From Streptomyces sp. NBC_00306 (lineage in GTDB: Bacteria; Actinomycetota; Actinomycetes; Streptomycetales; Streptomycetaceae): 64,000 nucleotides of DNA. The notes below the pieces were generated by a model. It did not search any database, was not told where the DNA came from, and saw nothing but the letters and a program-made list of their open reading frames with translations. The stretch's first letter is position 1. Every line of letters begins with the position of its first letter. Location of the stretch: positions 3,224,001 through 3,288,000 of the forward strand of contig NZ_CP108032.1 in assembly GCF_036169555.1 (NCBI RefSeq), written 5' to 3'. Of this stretch, positions 16,026 to 24,145 are shown piece after piece. Position numbers and translations under genes: made by a program.

Positions 16026-17516
16026 ATGGCGTCCAGCCTGACGAAGGACTCGGCCAGCATTTCTGGGGACGAGAAGACCTTCTTCGGCCACCCCCGCGGA
16101 CTGGCCACTCTCTTCATGACCGAGATGTGGGAGCGTTTCTCCTACTACGGCATGAGGGCTCTGCTCCCGCTGTACCTGGTGGCACCGGGCGGTCTGCACA
16201 TGAGTGCGGCCACCGCGACCGCGATCTACTCGGTCTACCTCTCGCTCGTGTACCTGCTCGCCCTCCCGGGTGGCTGGTTCGCCGACCGTGTCCTCGGCCC
16301 CCGCAAGACCGTCGCCGTCGCCGGCGCGATCATCATGCTGGGTCACCTCACGCTGGCGCTGCCGACGTCGGGCACCTTCTTCGCCGGCCTCGGTCTGGTC
16401 GCGATCGGTTCCGGTCTGCTGAAGGCCAACATCTCCACGATGGTCGGCCACCTCTACAACGGCCCGGAGGACCCGCGCCGTGACGGTGGCTTCACGATCT
16501 TCTACGTCGGGATCAACCTGGGCGCCTTCGCGGCCCCGCTGATCATCGGCACCGTCGGTGAGAGCGTCAACTGGCACCTCGGCTTCGCGCTCGCCGCGCT
16601 CGGCATGGGTCTGGGTCTGGCCCAGTTCCTGCTCGGCAGCCGCCACCTCAGCTCGCGCTCCGACATCGTCCCTACGCCGATGACCGCCGAGGAGAAGACG
16701 TCCACGCTGCGCAAGGGCCTGCTCTGGCTGGCCGTCGCCGTGGTCTTCTACGGCATCGTGGGCTTCTCCGGTGTCTACACCCTGAACTGGCTGCTGGTCC
16801 CGCTCACCGTCGCCGGTCTGATCATCCCGGTGTGGGTCATCGCCCGCATCAAGCGCGACAAGTCGCTCGACCGCGTCGAGCAGTCGAAGATGACGGCGTA
16901 CATCTGGTTCTTCGTCGCCGCCGCCATCTTCTGGATGATCTACGACCAGGGTGGTTCGACCCTGTCGCTGTTCGCCGACGAGTCCGCGAAGAACACCGTG
17001 TTCGGCTGGGAGTTCCCGGTCTCGTGGTACCAGTCGGTCAACCCGGTCATGATCATGGCGCTCGCGCCGGTCTTCGCCTGGCTGTGGATCGCGCTGAACC
17101 GCCGCGGCAAGGAGCCGAGCACGATCGTGAAGTTCGCGTCCGGTCTCGTCCTGGTCGGCGCCTCGTTCTTCCTCTTCCTCGCCCCGCTGTCGATCGCCGA
17201 GGGCGGTCACAAGGCGGCCGCGATGTGGCTCGTCGCCATCTACTTCGTGCAGACCGTCGGTGAGCTCCTGGTCTCGCCGGTCGGCCTCTCGGTCACCACG
17301 AAGATGGCGCCCGTGAAGTACGCCTCCCAGATGATGGGTGTCTGGTTCCTGGCCGTCACCGCCGGTGACGCCACGACCGGTCTGCTCTCCATCGCCGGGG
17401 TGAACCTCGACAAGATGGGCATCGTCGGCCTGGAGGCCACGCTCGCCGTGGTCGCCGGTGTCGCGGTGTGGATGTACCGCAAGAAGGTCAAGGAACTCAT
17501 GGGCGACGTCCGCTGA
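16026..17516 (+). CDS. POT/PTR-family proton-coupled oligopeptide transporter
   Basis: 496 residues with 12-14 membrane segments. Family signatures are clear: 'FMTEMWERFSYYGMRALL' (the ExxERFxYY motif, near residues 34-50), 'ISTMVGHLYNG', and 'GGFTIFYVGINLGAF', which is the PTR2 signature. It should import di- and tripeptides using the proton gradient. The ATG at 16026 has AAGGA 7 bases upstream. Codons in this gene are especially rich in C-ending forms and glycine GGT, suggesting good expression. A strong hairpin follows the stop. Confidence 0.95.
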   Translation: MASSLTKDSASISGDEKTFFGHPRGLATLFMTEMWERFSYYGMRALLPLYLVAPGGLHMSAATATAIYSVYLSLVYLLALPGGWFADRVLGPRKTVAVAGAIIMLGHLTLALPTSGTFFAGLGLVAIGSGLLKANISTMVGHLYNGPEDPRRDGGFTIFYVGINLGAFAAPLIIGTVGESVNWHLGFALAALGMGLGLAQFLLGSRHLSSRSDIVPTPMTAEEKTSTLRKGLLWLAVAVVFYGIVGFSGVYTLNWLLVPLTVAGLIIPVWVIARIKRDKSLDRVEQSKMTAYIWFFVAAAIFWMIYDQGGSTLSLFADESAKNTVFGWEFPVSWYQSVNPVMIMALAPVFAWLWIALNRRGKEPSTIVKFASGLVLVGASFFLFLAPLSIAEGGHKAAAMWLVAIYFVQTVGELLVSPVGLSVTTKMAPVKYASQMMGVWFLAVTAGDATTGLLSIAGVNLDKMGIVGLEATLAVVAGVAVWMYRKKVKELMGDVR

Positions 17517-17530
17517 CCCCTGCCCCTGGC

Positions 17531-17573
17531 CGAGAAGGGCCGCCGCACCGATCCGGTGCGGCGGCCCTTCTCG
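17531..17573. terminator. bidirectional terminator between POT transporter and surface-protein operon
   Basis: A perfect 18-base stem (GAGAAGGGCCGCCGCACC, 17532-17549, with 17555-17572) closes a 5-base GATCC loop, with one further C-G pair outside. It starts 15 bases after the POT stop and ends 13 bases before the convergent LAQTG-protein stop. Confidence 0.9.
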
Positions 17574-17585
17574 CGTAACAGCCCC

Positions 17586-18974
17586 TCAGCGGGAGAGACC
17601 CCGCAGCCTCCGCCACGGCGTGAAGGTGAACACCGCGCCGCCCAGCAGGATCACCGTGCCCGCGACCAGGGCCAGGGCGCGCAGGGCGCCGTTGTCCTCG
17701 GCGCCCGTCTGGGCCAGGCCTCCGCTGGTGCCCGCGCCTCCCGCGCTGCCCGCTCCGCCGGATGCGGCGCCGCCCGAGGACGTGCCGCCGGACGCGCCGC
17801 CCGGCTGGGCCGCGGTGTCGAGTTCCAGGGAGAACGCGACATTGCCGGGCGGGGTGCAGGTCGTCGTCGTACCGAGCGCCTTCACCGTGAAGACACCGGG
17901 AGCGAGCGTCGCCTTGCCGGTGGCGCCCGGCTTGTACGTGCCCGTCATGTCGGGGATCGTCATGGGCTCCCCGGACTTGATGGGGTCCTTGTTCAACGGG
18001 CCCTCGACATGCACGGTGCCCTTGTCGGCGCCGCCGAGCTTGACCTCCATGGACGGCTTGACCGAGTTCGCCGGGATGTCGGCGGGGCTGTCCATGACGG
18101 ACTTGGAGAACTTGACCGTCAGGTCGTAACTGCCGCCGTTCTTCTTGGCGTTGATCTGCACCGGGGAGACGGCGTTCTTGTCGCCGATGGGCGTCTTGCA
18201 GGCGTAGGCGACGCTGATCTCCTTGCCCTCGAAGTCGGTCTGGCCACCGCCGCCGCCCGTGGTCCCGCCGGAGGTCGTCCCACCGGACGTCGTCCCACCA
18301 GAGGTGGTGCCGCCGGACGTCGTACCGCCGCTCGTCGTCCCACCGGACGTCGTCGTCCCGCCGGTCGTGGTCGTCCCACCGTTCGTCGTGCCGCCCGAGG
18401 TGGTCGTCCCTCCGGTCGTCGAGCCGCCGCCCTCCGTCACCTTGATCGTGGCACCGGGCTGGACGGCCGCCTTCGGCGAGCACTTCGTGTCCGTCGACAG
18501 CGGCTTGGAGACGTTGATGTTGTACGCCCCCGGCGTCAGCGTGATGTCGCCCGCCTTCTCCAGCTTCAGCTTGGCCTTCATGTCCGGCAGCACCATCGGG
18601 CTGTTCTTGGGGATGGGCGGGTTCTGGCGCGGTCCCTCCATCTTCAGCTCGCCCGAGGCCGCGCCACCGATCGTGATCGTGCCGGTCGGCTTGACCGTGT
18701 CCTTCTCCAGGTCGAGGACGTCCGGGTTCTTGGACGCGGCCTCGACCGTCTTCCACACCACCTCGACCTCGTCCCCGACCTTGGCCTCGGCGGGCGCCGT
18801 GATCTGCACCTTCGTGGTGCCCTGAACCGGCGGCAGGCCGGAGATCGGCGGTGGTATGCACTCGGTCGCGTACGAGACCTCGGCTGCCTGAGCGGGGCTC
18901 GCGGCCAGCAGGATCCCCGCGCCGCCGAGCATCAGCGCGACTCCCGCCGCGCTCATCCTCCGTTGCGTGCTCAC
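17586..18974 (-). CDS. sortase-anchored surface protein with duplicated domain and GGTT-repeat linker (LAQTG)
   Basis: 462 residues from a GTG at 18974. A signal peptide ('GVALMLGGAGILLAASPAQA') is followed by a beta-rich domain (about 32-175). Next comes a Thr/Gly linker of about 50 residues built from GGTTS units, then a second domain (about 240-375) with 'VAYACKTPIG' and 'VKALGTTTTCTP'. A Gly/Ser-rich stalk ends in 'GLAQTGAEDNG', a hydrophobic segment and 'RRLRG'. LAxTG is the recognition motif of class E sortases in Streptomyces (as for long chaplins), so I expect covalent attachment to peptidoglycan. The second domain is homologous to the single domain of the LPRTG protein at 20907-21608. 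It is the last gene of the four-gene operon. The function is unknown. Confidence 0.85.
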   Translation of the reverse strand: MSTQRRMSAAGVALMLGGAGILLAASPAQAAEVSYATECIPPPISGLPPVQGTTKVQITAPAEAKVGDEVEVVWKTVEAASKNPDVLDLEKDTVKPTGTITIGGAASGELKMEGPRQNPPIPKNSPMVLPDMKAKLKLEKAGDITLTPGAYNINVSKPLSTDTKCSPKAAVQPGATIKVTEGGGSTTGGTTTSGGTTNGGTTTTGGTTTSGGTTSGGTTSGGTTSGGTTSGGTTSGGTTGGGGGQTDFEGKEISVAYACKTPIGDKNAVSPVQINAKKNGGSYDLTVKFSKSVMDSPADIPANSVKPSMEVKLGGADKGTVHVEGPLNKDPIKSGEPMTIPDMTGTYKPGATGKATLAPGVFTVKALGTTTTCTPPGNVAFSLELDTAAQPGGASGGTSSGGAASGGAGSAGGAGTSGGLAQTGAEDNGALRALALVAGTVILLGGAVFTFTPWRRLRGLSR

Positions 18975-20053
18975 GAATGTCCCTTCGTCGTGGGTCGGTT
19001 CTCTGACGGTGCGGAGTCAGCTGTGAACCACGGCAGTGCCGTGGTGGTCGTGGTGCCGGCCGCCGTGGGGGCCGGGGGCGTCCCGCCGCGGGACCTGGTG
19101 CCGGGAAGCCGCAGGGCCGGCAGCCGGACGGTGAGGTCGGCGGTGCGGTGCCGGCCCCCGCCCCGCGGGCGGAGCCGGTCGACGACCGCCATGCCGATAC
19201 GGAACACGGCGGCGGGGACGACGACGGCCAGCAGGACCCAGAAGAGCGTCACGCCCCAGGGACGGCCCACTCCCCACGGCTGCGCGACGATGACCTTCGT
19301 GCCGTACTTCACGGAGATCTCGTAGTCGCCGTGTGCTCCGGCAGCCAGTTGAACGGGCAGTTCGACCTGCACCTTCCGGCCGGGCTCGATGGTGCCGCGC
19401 CACTGCTGTTCCTCCCACTGCGGCGCGAACACACCGTGCGAGGTGCCGACCTGGAACACCGGGTCCTTCACCGGCGCCGAGCCGAGGTTGCCGACGGTGA
19501 ACTCGAGCCGGCGGGAGGGCGGGGCACCGAAGAAGACGAGAACGCCGGAGTCGCCTTCGAGCCGGGTCGCGGCGAGCACGGCGAGCCTGCCGCCGGTCGT
19601 CTCGCTGGGCAGGGGCGCGGTGGGGTGTCCGGCGACGGTGAACACGGCGTCCACCGCGGTCTGTTCACCGGTGACCGTGGCGACGTGCACCACGCACGGA
19701 CAGGGCTTGGGCGGTTCGGCGACCGGCATCTTCTTGCTGAACACGCCCTTGGAGTCGGTGGTGACGGCGCGGCCGTCGGCATTGGCGCAGGCGTTGGTGC
19801 CGCCGATCACGCCTCTGGCGGGGGTGGCCTGTCCGCAGATCAGCAGCATGAGGAGGGCTCCGGGCCGCCAGCCCGTGCCGCTCACGGTGATGTCGCCGCC
19901 CTTGCCGGCCTGCTGCCGGGAGACCGCCACGCCGGGGCCGGGGTCGGCGGCGGAGGCCGTGGGCGCCGGCAGGAGCAGGAGCAGGGGGACCAGGGCGAGC
20001 AGCAGCGCCAGGGCCCTGCTCGCTGTTCCGCGCGGGCGGCCGGCTACATCCAT
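18971..20053 (-). CDS. secreted, membrane-anchored protein with Ig-like domain
   Basis: 360 residues. The ATG at 20053 is favoured: AGGAG lies 7 bases upstream, whereas two earlier ATGs in the ATGATGATG run are too close to it. A signal peptide ('ALALLLALVPLLLLLPAPTASA') precedes an extracytoplasmic region starting 'DPGPGVAVSRQQAGKGGDI', with conserved Cys in 'LLICGQ', 'NACANADG' and 'PCPCVVHVA'. A late membrane segment ('LFWVLLAVVVPAAVFRIGMAV', about 275-295) is followed by a basic, proline/threonine-rich cytoplasmic tail. The last four bases overlap the start of the LAQTG-protein gene. The outline suggests a membrane-held partner for the sortase-anchored proteins; the function is unknown. 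Confidence 0.75.
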   Translation of the reverse strand: MDVAGRPRGTASRALALLLALVPLLLLLPAPTASAADPGPGVAVSRQQAGKGGDITVSGTGWRPGALLMLLICGQATPARGVIGGTNACANADGRAVTTDSKGVFSKKMPVAEPPKPCPCVVHVATVTGEQTAVDAVFTVAGHPTAPLPSETTGGRLAVLAATRLEGDSGVLVFFGAPPSRRLEFTVGNLGSAPVKDPVFQVGTSHGVFAPQWEEQQWRGTIEPGRKVQVELPVQLAAGAHGDYEISVKYGTKVIVAQPWGVGRPWGVTLFWVLLAVVVPAAVFRIGMAVVDRLRPRGGGRHRTADLTVRLPALRLPGTRSRGGTPPAPTAAGTTTTTALPWFTADSAPSENRPTTKGHS

Positions 20054-20055
20054 CA

Positions 20056-20904
20056 TCATGCTCCTGACCTCGCCAACTGCCGCTCTGTGGTGGCCCGTTC
20101 GCACTCGGGGGCAGGGGGACGACCGCGACGGCGGCGCAGCCACAGCGCGGCCGCCGCCGCGCCGAGGGCGAGGGCGGACGCGCACCAGGCCCAGGGCACG
20201 AACCGCACCGACGTCGTCGCCTCCGCCGCGGGCGCACCCGCGGCCGTGGCCCGTACGCGGACCTCCACCGCGTCCAGCGCCGGGCGGTCCCGCCAGTTCT
20301 CGGTGAGCGTGATGCGCCGGGCGGGCAGGAGTTCGGCGGGCAGGCCCTCCGGTGTGCGGCGCAGCACCTCGCCGAAGAGGCCGTCCGCCGTGATCGTGAC
20401 GCGCGGTGAGAGGACGGTGTTGCCCCGGTTCACCAGGGTGTAGCGGATGGTGCCGCCCGCGACCGAGACGTCCTCGACGGTGAGGGCCGCCAGCAGCGGC
20501 CCGCTGACGCGGAGATGGATCCGTACGCGCGACTCACGGCCGCCCGACGACGCCGTGACGGCGGCACGGTGGTCACCCGGCACGGCATCCGGCGGGACCG
20601 TGAGGGAGAGAGGGACCTCCGCGCGGGTGCGCGGCGGGACCGTCACGGAGGGTGCGGCGAGCACGATCCGGCCGCCCTGCCCGTCCGCCCGGAGCCGTAC
20701 GGTGAGCGGTTTCGTGCCCGGGTTGGTCACGGCCAGCGTGTCCTCGAGCACGGCGCCGGGTGCGCCCTCGGCGTAGATGTACGGCCGGTCCCCGCCCGGC
20801 CCGGGCGTCGCCGTCCAGGCCGGGCCGTCCGCCGCCACCGCCGTGACGGGCGTCAACAGCCCGGCCAGCAGCGCGGCGAGAGCGGCGAGGAGCCGTGCCG
20901 TCAC
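20056..20904 (-). CDS. DUF916-like secreted membrane protein
   Basis: 282 residues from a GTG at 20904, two bases after the stop of the preceding gene; an in-frame ATG at 20946 would add 14 residues inside that gene. A signal peptide ('LLAALAALLAGLLTPVTAVA') leads into two beta-sandwich segments: 'GAVLEDTLAVTNPGTKPLTV' with 'VPPRTRAEVPLSLTVPPDAVPGDH', then 'IRYTLVNRGNTVLSPRVTI'. A C-terminal membrane segment and 'LRRRRGRPP' tail follow. This layout matches the peptidoglycan/WxL-interacting DUF916 proteins of Gram-positives in outline. Its stop is embedded in the ATG run of the next gene. It is probably a structural partner in the surface module. Confidence 0.72.
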   Translation of the reverse strand: MTARLLAALAALLAGLLTPVTAVAADGPAWTATPGPGGDRPYIYAEGAPGAVLEDTLAVTNPGTKPLTVRLRADGQGGRIVLAAPSVTVPPRTRAEVPLSLTVPPDAVPGDHRAAVTASSGGRESRVRIHLRVSGPLLAALTVEDVSVAGGTIRYTLVNRGNTVLSPRVTITADGLFGEVLRRTPEGLPAELLPARRITLTENWRDRPALDAVEVRVRATAAGAPAAEATTSVRFVPWAWCASALALGAAAAALWLRRRRGRPPAPECERATTERQLARSGA

Positions 20905-20906
20905 GG

Positions 20907-21608
20907 TCAGCCCGCGGTCCGCCGGCCACCGCGCCGGGTCAGCCACAGCACGCCGGCCGCCCCGGACAGCAGCACCGTCCCGCCGAGCGTGCCGAGCGCC
21001 GTCGCGGAGTCCAGCGGGCCGGTCCTCGGCAGTTCGTCGCCGCCGGACGGTGTGGCCTGCGAGTTCGACCCGGAGCCGCCCGTCGATCCCGAGCCGCCGC
21101 CGGCCGCCGTGACGTCCAGTTCGAGGGAGGGCCGCGGATTGTTCTTCGGCGTACAGGTCGTCGTCGTACCCAGCGCCTTGATCGTCAGCACCCCGGCGGT
21201 GAAGGTGACCTTCCCGCTCTTCTTCGGGGTGTACGTGCCCGACAAGTCACTGATCTTGATGGGGGTGTTGGCGGGGATGGCCGCCGCGTTGGACGCGCCG
21301 GACACCGGGACCGACCCCTCGCCCGCCCCGCCCACCTTGATGAGCGCGCTCGGGTTCATCGCGCCCTTGCCCAGTTCCACGGGGCTGGAGGAGACGCCCT
21401 TCTGGAAGGACATGGTCAGCCGGTAGCCGCCGCCGCTCTTCACCGCCTTGATGTCGATCGGCGAGACCGCGCCCTTGGGGCCGATCGGCGTCTGGCACTG
21501 GTAGTCGACGTCCACGACGGTGGCGTGTGCGGCGGGGGCGGCCATGAGCACCACCGGTCCCGCCACCGCAGCCGCCAGCGCGAGTGCCGTCCGTTTCTGG
21601 TACCTCAC
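20907..21608 (-). CDS. sortase-anchored surface protein (LPRTG)
   Basis: 233 residues from a GTG at 21608 with GAGGGGA upstream. After a signal peptide ('ALALAAAVAGPVVLMAAPAAHA') comes one beta-rich domain: 'VDVDYQCQTPIGPKGAVSP', 'SFQKGVSSSPVELGKGAM', 'ISDLSGTYTPKKSGKVTF', and 'IKALGTTTTCTP'. A Gly/Ser stalk ends with 'DELPRTGPLDS', a hydrophobic segment and 'TRRGGRRTAG'. This is a complete LPxTG sorting signal. The domain matches the second domain of the LAQTG protein three genes downstream almost motif for motif, including two cysteines likely to form a disulfide. It is the first gene of the operon. Confidence 0.85.
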   Translation of the reverse strand: MRYQKRTALALAAAVAGPVVLMAAPAAHATVVDVDYQCQTPIGPKGAVSPIDIKAVKSGGGYRLTMSFQKGVSSSPVELGKGAMNPSALIKVGGAGEGSVPVSGASNAAAIPANTPIKISDLSGTYTPKKSGKVTFTAGVLTIKALGTTTTCTPKNNPRPSLELDVTAAGGGSGSTGGSGSNSQATPSGGDELPRTGPLDSATALGTLGGTVLLSGAAGVLWLTRRGGRRTAG

Positions 21609-21704
21609 CTCAAGTCCCCTCGGCCGGAAGTCGCCACACGTTACTGACGACACATCAGATCGGGCGCTCAAGGTACGCCTGGGACCTTGGGGAGGGAAGA
21701 CAAA

Positions 21705-21727
21705 GAGCACGCCGTATTGACGTGCTC
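21705..21727 (-). terminator. terminator of the anti-sigma-factor gene
   Basis: Read on the minus strand, GAGCACG pairs with CGTGCTC around a 9-base loop and is followed by TTTGTCTT. It lies 57 bases beyond the stop of the ATPase gene (21784) and before the surface operon, so it separates the two units. Confidence 0.6.
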
Positions 21728-21783
21728 CACAAGAGATTCAAAAACGTGCCGGTACACCCGGGCGAACCGGGAGGGCGCCGCCC

Positions 21784-22275
21784 CTAGGACGGCGCCGCGA
21801 GCTCCGCCCACACGGTCTTGCCGGCCGATTCCGGTGTCCGGACGACCCCCCAGTCCAGACAGAGCCGCTGGACGATGAACATGCCGTGGCCGCCGGGCCG
21901 TCCGGCGCGGTGAGGGGTACGGGGCGCGGGCTGGCCGCCCCCGCGGTCGGTGACTTCGAGGCGCAGTACCTTGCCGTCGCTGGCGACCCTCAGCTGCTCC
22001 GGGCCGTCGGCGTGCAGGCAGGCGTTGGTGACCAGTTCGGAGACGACGAGGAGGACGTCCTCGGCGGCGGCCCGCCGGTCGGCCGTGGCCGCGGGGAGCC
22101 AGCCCCAGTCGTACAGTGCCTGACGCGTGAAATCACGGGCGAGGGGAACGATCCCGCTGGCCGAGCCCAGGGCAAGAGTGCGCACCGGGGCGCCGGGAAC
22201 CGCGGAGGCAGAGCCGGTGGCGCCTTCGGGCTCGGGGCCGAGGTCGCCCGGCGGCTGCTGCCGGGTGGTGCTCAT
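21784..22275 (-). CDS. anti-sigma factor-type ATP-binding protein (RsbW/SpoIIAB-like)
   Basis: 163 residues. After a Pro/Gly-rich N-terminal 35 residues, a GHKL ATPase fold appears: 'VPLARDFTRQALYDWGW', 'DVLLVVSELVTNACLHADGP' (N-box), 'LEVTDRGGGQP' (G1), and 'GRPGGHGMFIVQRLCLDWGV' (G2). Such proteins bind and inactivate SigB-like sigma factors and phosphorylate a STAS antagonist. Here the STAS gene lies upstream on the same strand and a SigB-like sigma gene is divergent, so a partner-switching set is likely. From memory, S. coelicolor sigI has similar neighbours (named prsI/arsI). Confidence 0.85.
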   Translation of the reverse strand: MSTTRQQPPGDLGPEPEGATGSASAVPGAPVRTLALGSASGIVPLARDFTRQALYDWGWLPAATADRRAAAEDVLLVVSELVTNACLHADGPEQLRVASDGKVLRLEVTDRGGGQPAPRTPHRAGRPGGHGMFIVQRLCLDWGVVRTPESAGKTVWAELAAPS

Positions 22276-22433
22276 CAGCGCTTCACCTCACCGATTCACC
22301 ATTTCGCTAGTGCTTCCATACGCAGAGTGCCGAGTGGCCGACGGTCTGCGGGGTTCTCCTGCCCTGCCGACTCGTGACAACACGTACTACGCCGACAGCG
22401 GATTGTCCGACACGGACGACAGGGGTCTGCGTC

Positions 22434-22802
22434 TCAGTCGGCGAGAGCCGCGTCGAGCGACTCGTGGACGGTGAAGACCGCCTCGGCGCCGGTGATTTCC
22501 AGGACCCTCGCCACCACCGGCAGCAGGCCCGCCAAGTGGACGCCACCCCCGGCCGCGTCCGCCTGCAGCCTCGCGGCCAGCAGGACATTGAGGCCCGTGG
22601 AGTCGCAGAACTCCAGCTCCGAACAGTCGATGACCAGTCGTGAGCGTCCTCGGGCGAGCGCCTCCTCCAGGGGAGTGCGCAGCAAATCGGCGGTGTGGTG
22701 ATCCAACTCACCCGCCGGTTTGACTACCTCACTTCGGCCCTCGGTCCGAACCTCGACCTGAAGCCGGCCCCGATTCGCGCTGCCGACCGTCCCGCGGTCC
22801 AT
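22434..22802 (-). CDS. anti-sigma factor antagonist (STAS domain)
   Basis: 122 residues making a single STAS domain: 'VVKPAGELDHHTADLLRTPL', then 'RLVIDCSELEFCDSTGLNVL', in which the Ser of 'CDSTGLN' (about residue 67) is the expected phosphorylation site, and 'VARVLEITGAEAVFTVHES'. In its unphosphorylated form it should sequester the ATPase encoded 158 bp downstream and free the sigma factor. The ATG at 22802 has GAGGGA 6 bases upstream. It is divergent from the sigma-factor gene. Confidence 0.88.
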   Translation of the reverse strand: MDRGTVGSANRGRLQVEVRTEGRSEVVKPAGELDHHTADLLRTPLEEALARGRSRLVIDCSELEFCDSTGLNVLLAARLQADAAGGGVHLAGLLPVVARVLEITGAEAVFTVHESLDAALAD

Positions 22803-23130
22803 GCCCGTCCCTCTTCGCCGTGTCGTTCACCGTGTCATCACTGGGCGCCCGCCGTGCACTGCCACTCCGCACGTCGTACTGCACCCAGCATCATCGCGCC
22901 GTCGGGCGACGGCGCGACCTCGGCGGAAGACTACGCCTTCCTTACGCCACGGAGCCACCGGAACTCCCTGGCAAATCCGACATACGGAATAATTGGTACT
23001 TGCAACTGCCCCTGGGGAGCGGGTAGGCCTAGTACAGACACAACGACCCACGACCGGCTTTGGAGGCGCCGCACACCGCAGCGCATGTATGGGCTTCGGC
23101 GGCCATACGCCGAGAACGATGGAGGAGACC
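22803..23130. promoter_or_regulatory. 328-bp divergent regulatory region between the STAS gene and sigI-like gene
   Basis: No gene seen. The stretch 22970-23030 is AT-richer ('acatacggaataattggtac') than its surroundings and probably holds the sigma-gene promoter. A GGGTAG at 23022-23027 resembles the -10 of SigB-like promoters (GGGTAY/GGGWAW), which would fit autoregulation, but I cannot show a convincing -35 partner. Confidence 0.4.
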
Positions 23131-24024
23131 ATGTCACCCCGGCTCGACGCTTCGCGTACCCCCACCGCGCCGTCGACACTTCCCGAAACGACCGGCGACT
23201 CGTCCCGGCCCCTCGAAGGCCTGGAGGATCTCCCCGAGATCCCGCCCTTCGACCAAGTGGGCCCGCTGGACGCACGAGCGCTGTCCAAGACGCTCTTCGG
23301 GCGCCTCGAAGGCCTCGAAGAAGGCACCCACGAGCACGCGTACGTACGCAACACGCTCGTCGAACTGAACCTGGCGCTCGTCAAGTTCGCCGCCTCCCGG
23401 TTCCGCTCCCGCAGCGAGCTGATGGAGGACATCATCCAGGTCGGCACCATCGGCCTGATCAAGGCGATCGACCGCTTCGAGCTCAGCAGAGGCGTGGAGT
23501 TCCCCACCTTCGCCATGCCGACCATCGTCGGCGAGATCAAGCGCTTCTTCCGTGACACCAGCTGGTCGGTGCGGGTACCGCGCCGGCTCCAGGAGTTGCG
23601 TCTCGACCTCGCCAAGGCGGGCGACGAACTCTCCCAGCGCCTGGACCGCGCGCCGACGATCGACGAACTCGCCACCGCGCTCGGCATCGGGCGGGACGAG
23701 GTCGTCGAGGGCATGGCCGCGAGCAACGCGTACACCGCGAGCTCGCTGGACGCCCAGCCCGAGGAGGACGACTCCGAGGGGGCGCTCGCGGACCGCATCG
23801 GCTATGAGGACCACGGACTCGAAGGCATCGAGTACGTCGAGTCGCTGAAGCCGATGATCGCAAGCCTTCCCCCACGGGACCGTAAAATCCTCTCCCTCCG
23901 TTTCGTCGCCAACATGACGCAGTCGGAGATCGGCGAGGAGCTCGGAATCTCGCAGATGCATGTGTCCCGGCTGCTCTCCCGCACCCTGGTCAAGCTCCGG
24001 AAGGGCCTGACTCTCGAGGAGTGA
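23131..24024 (+). CDS. sigI: SigB/SigF-family RNA polymerase sigma factor
   Basis: 297 residues. Region 2 ('YVRNTLVELNLALVKFAASRF', 'MEDIIQVGTIGLIKAIDRFE', 'VEFPTFAMPTIVGEIKRFFRD'), region 3 ('LDLAKAGDELSQRLDRAPTI') and region 4 ('LPPRDRKILSLRFVANMTQ', 'IGEELGISQMHVSRLLSRTL') are all present, so it is a complete SigB-type stress/development sigma factor. The ATG at 23131 sits 3 bases after GGAGGAG; an ATG 12 bases earlier precedes that site. The divergent STAS and ATPase genes suggest control by partner switching. The assignment to sigI rests on this neighbourhood recalled from S. coelicolor, not on a search. A hairpin follows the stop. Confidence 0.9.
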   Translation: MSPRLDASRTPTAPSTLPETTGDSSRPLEGLEDLPEIPPFDQVGPLDARALSKTLFGRLEGLEEGTHEHAYVRNTLVELNLALVKFAASRFRSRSELMEDIIQVGTIGLIKAIDRFELSRGVEFPTFAMPTIVGEIKRFFRDTSWSVRVPRRLQELRLDLAKAGDELSQRLDRAPTIDELATALGIGRDEVVEGMAASNAYTASSLDAQPEEDDSEGALADRIGYEDHGLEGIEYVESLKPMIASLPPRDRKILSLRFVANMTQSEIGEELGISQMHVSRLLSRTLVKLRKGLTLEE

Positions 24025-24049
24025 GGGCGCACCCGCCGAAACGACCTGT

Positions 24050-24081
24050 GAAGGGCCCATTCCTCAAGGAATGGGCCCTTC
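24050..24081 (+). terminator. terminator after the sigma-factor gene
   Basis: GAAGGGCCCATTCC (24050-24063) pairs perfectly with 24068-24081 across a 4-base TCAA loop, 25 bases beyond the sigma-factor stop. Confidence 0.85.
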
Positions 24082-24145
24082 CCCGTTATTGACGGGGCCA
24101 TCCTGATTGGTCCACATTGAGCGCGGGGTAAATGGGGGGGACAAC

